A program made the translations under genes and the position numbers. Of a stretch of DNA of 30,698 bases, positions 30,385-30,698 are shown one piece after another. The stretch comes from Syncephalis plumigaleata (taxonomy: Eukaryota; Zoopagomycota; Zoopagomycetes; Zoopagales; Piptocephalidaceae). The first letter of the stretch is position 1. Every line of letters begins with the position of its first letter. The DNA is taken from positions 1 to 30,698 of the forward strand of contig JAIXMF010000150.1 in the NCBI GenBank assembly GCA_025201365.1, read 5' to 3'. Below the pieces are notes generated by a model. It saw nothing but the letters and a program-made list of their open reading frames with translations. It searched no databases and had not been told where the DNA came from.

Positions 30385-30698
30385 CTAAATATCATCCGAC
30401 TCATCACTATCCATTCCTGCCATTTGTGCGTTATTCGCATTGTTAGCTTCATCGTCGTCGTCATCATCATCAGAATCGTCGCTTTCATTGTCCATGCCAC
30501 CTCCATCGGCAACGCATAAAATCGGTTTCTATAAAAATAGTCTCGGTTAATCATTATATCATTTAGTAGTACGTTACAACTTACATCCTTAATATCCTCC
30601 TCATTAGGGAATGTTGCACGGTCGCTAAATGTACGACGTATAGCACCATTGGTGGATACATCCCATATACGCAAGCCACCACTTGTACCGCAAGCGGC
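30385..30698 (-). CDS. WD40-repeat protein, C-terminal end (partial)
   Basis: Two exons are visible: 30698-30585 (open at the window edge) and 30528-30385, joined in phase across a 56-nt intron. The first has a WD40 blade end (GGLRIWDVSTNGAIRRTF). The second is very acidic (runs of Asp) and ends DSDESDDI before TAG. Several nuclear and ribosome-assembly WD40 proteins carry such acidic tails, but too little is present to name the family. Confidence 0.75.

Overview
This is nuclear DNA of a fungus, most likely an early-diverging (zygomycete-grade) lineage. The genes have short spliceosomal introns (mostly 50-100 nt) with GTAAGT-type donors and CTAAT or TACTAAC-type branch sites. The histone H3 has fungal signature residues in its core. 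The other conserved genes (RRP40, NAB2, an NPC1/NCR1 sterol transporter, an NVJ2-like SMP protein, C1D/LRP1) are eukaryotic housekeeping genes. A PSTK gene (phosphoseryl-tRNA[Sec] kinase) is unusual for a fungus. It fits the few early-branching fungi known to keep selenocysteine machinery. The species cannot be named from the sequence alone.

Layout. 463-1496 (+) RRP40. 1742-4025 (+) NAB2, with six CCCH zinc fingers. 4287-8692 (-) NPC1. 9112-9969 (-) holds two poorly supported small genes. 10070-16096 (-) is the remarkable locus described below. 16105-18504 holds a 122-bp tandem dimer, unassigned DNA and a small candidate spliced gene on +. 18878-19770 (-) C1D. 20117-23152 (-) NVJ2-like. 23593-24863 (-) PSTK. 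25260-25670 (-) histone H3. 26325-30149 (-) three tandem aldo/keto reductases. 30385-30698 (-) is the 3' end of a WD40 gene.

The centrepiece. What looks like a ~5.2-kb minisatellite (unit about 82 bp) reads on the minus strand as an unbroken chain of introns separated by exons of one or two codons. A TATA box and a CT-rich leader precede a 94-nt exon encoding a signal peptide and a dibasic site. The chain then has 3 exons of 3 nt, one of 5 nt that restores phase, 34 more of 3 nt, and 29 of 3 or 6 nt. A 9-nt exon carrying TAA ends the reading frame. In total 69 coding exons and 68 introns would encode a 118-residue secreted protein. It would have an acidic 4-Cys, Trp-rich segment followed by a Pro/Arg/Lys-rich tail. 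No stop codon occurs in any micro-exon before the terminal one. Skipping the 9-nt exon would instead join a 58-codon in-frame C-terminal extension that ends just before AATAAA. I know of no described gene with this many single-codon exons. It is inferred from sequence only, and long-read RNA data would settle it.

Working together: RRP40, C1D and NAB2 all belong to nuclear RNA processing and exosome function. NPC1 and the NVJ2-like protein both handle lipids at organelle membranes. I see no operon-like logic beyond the tandem aldo/keto reductase family.
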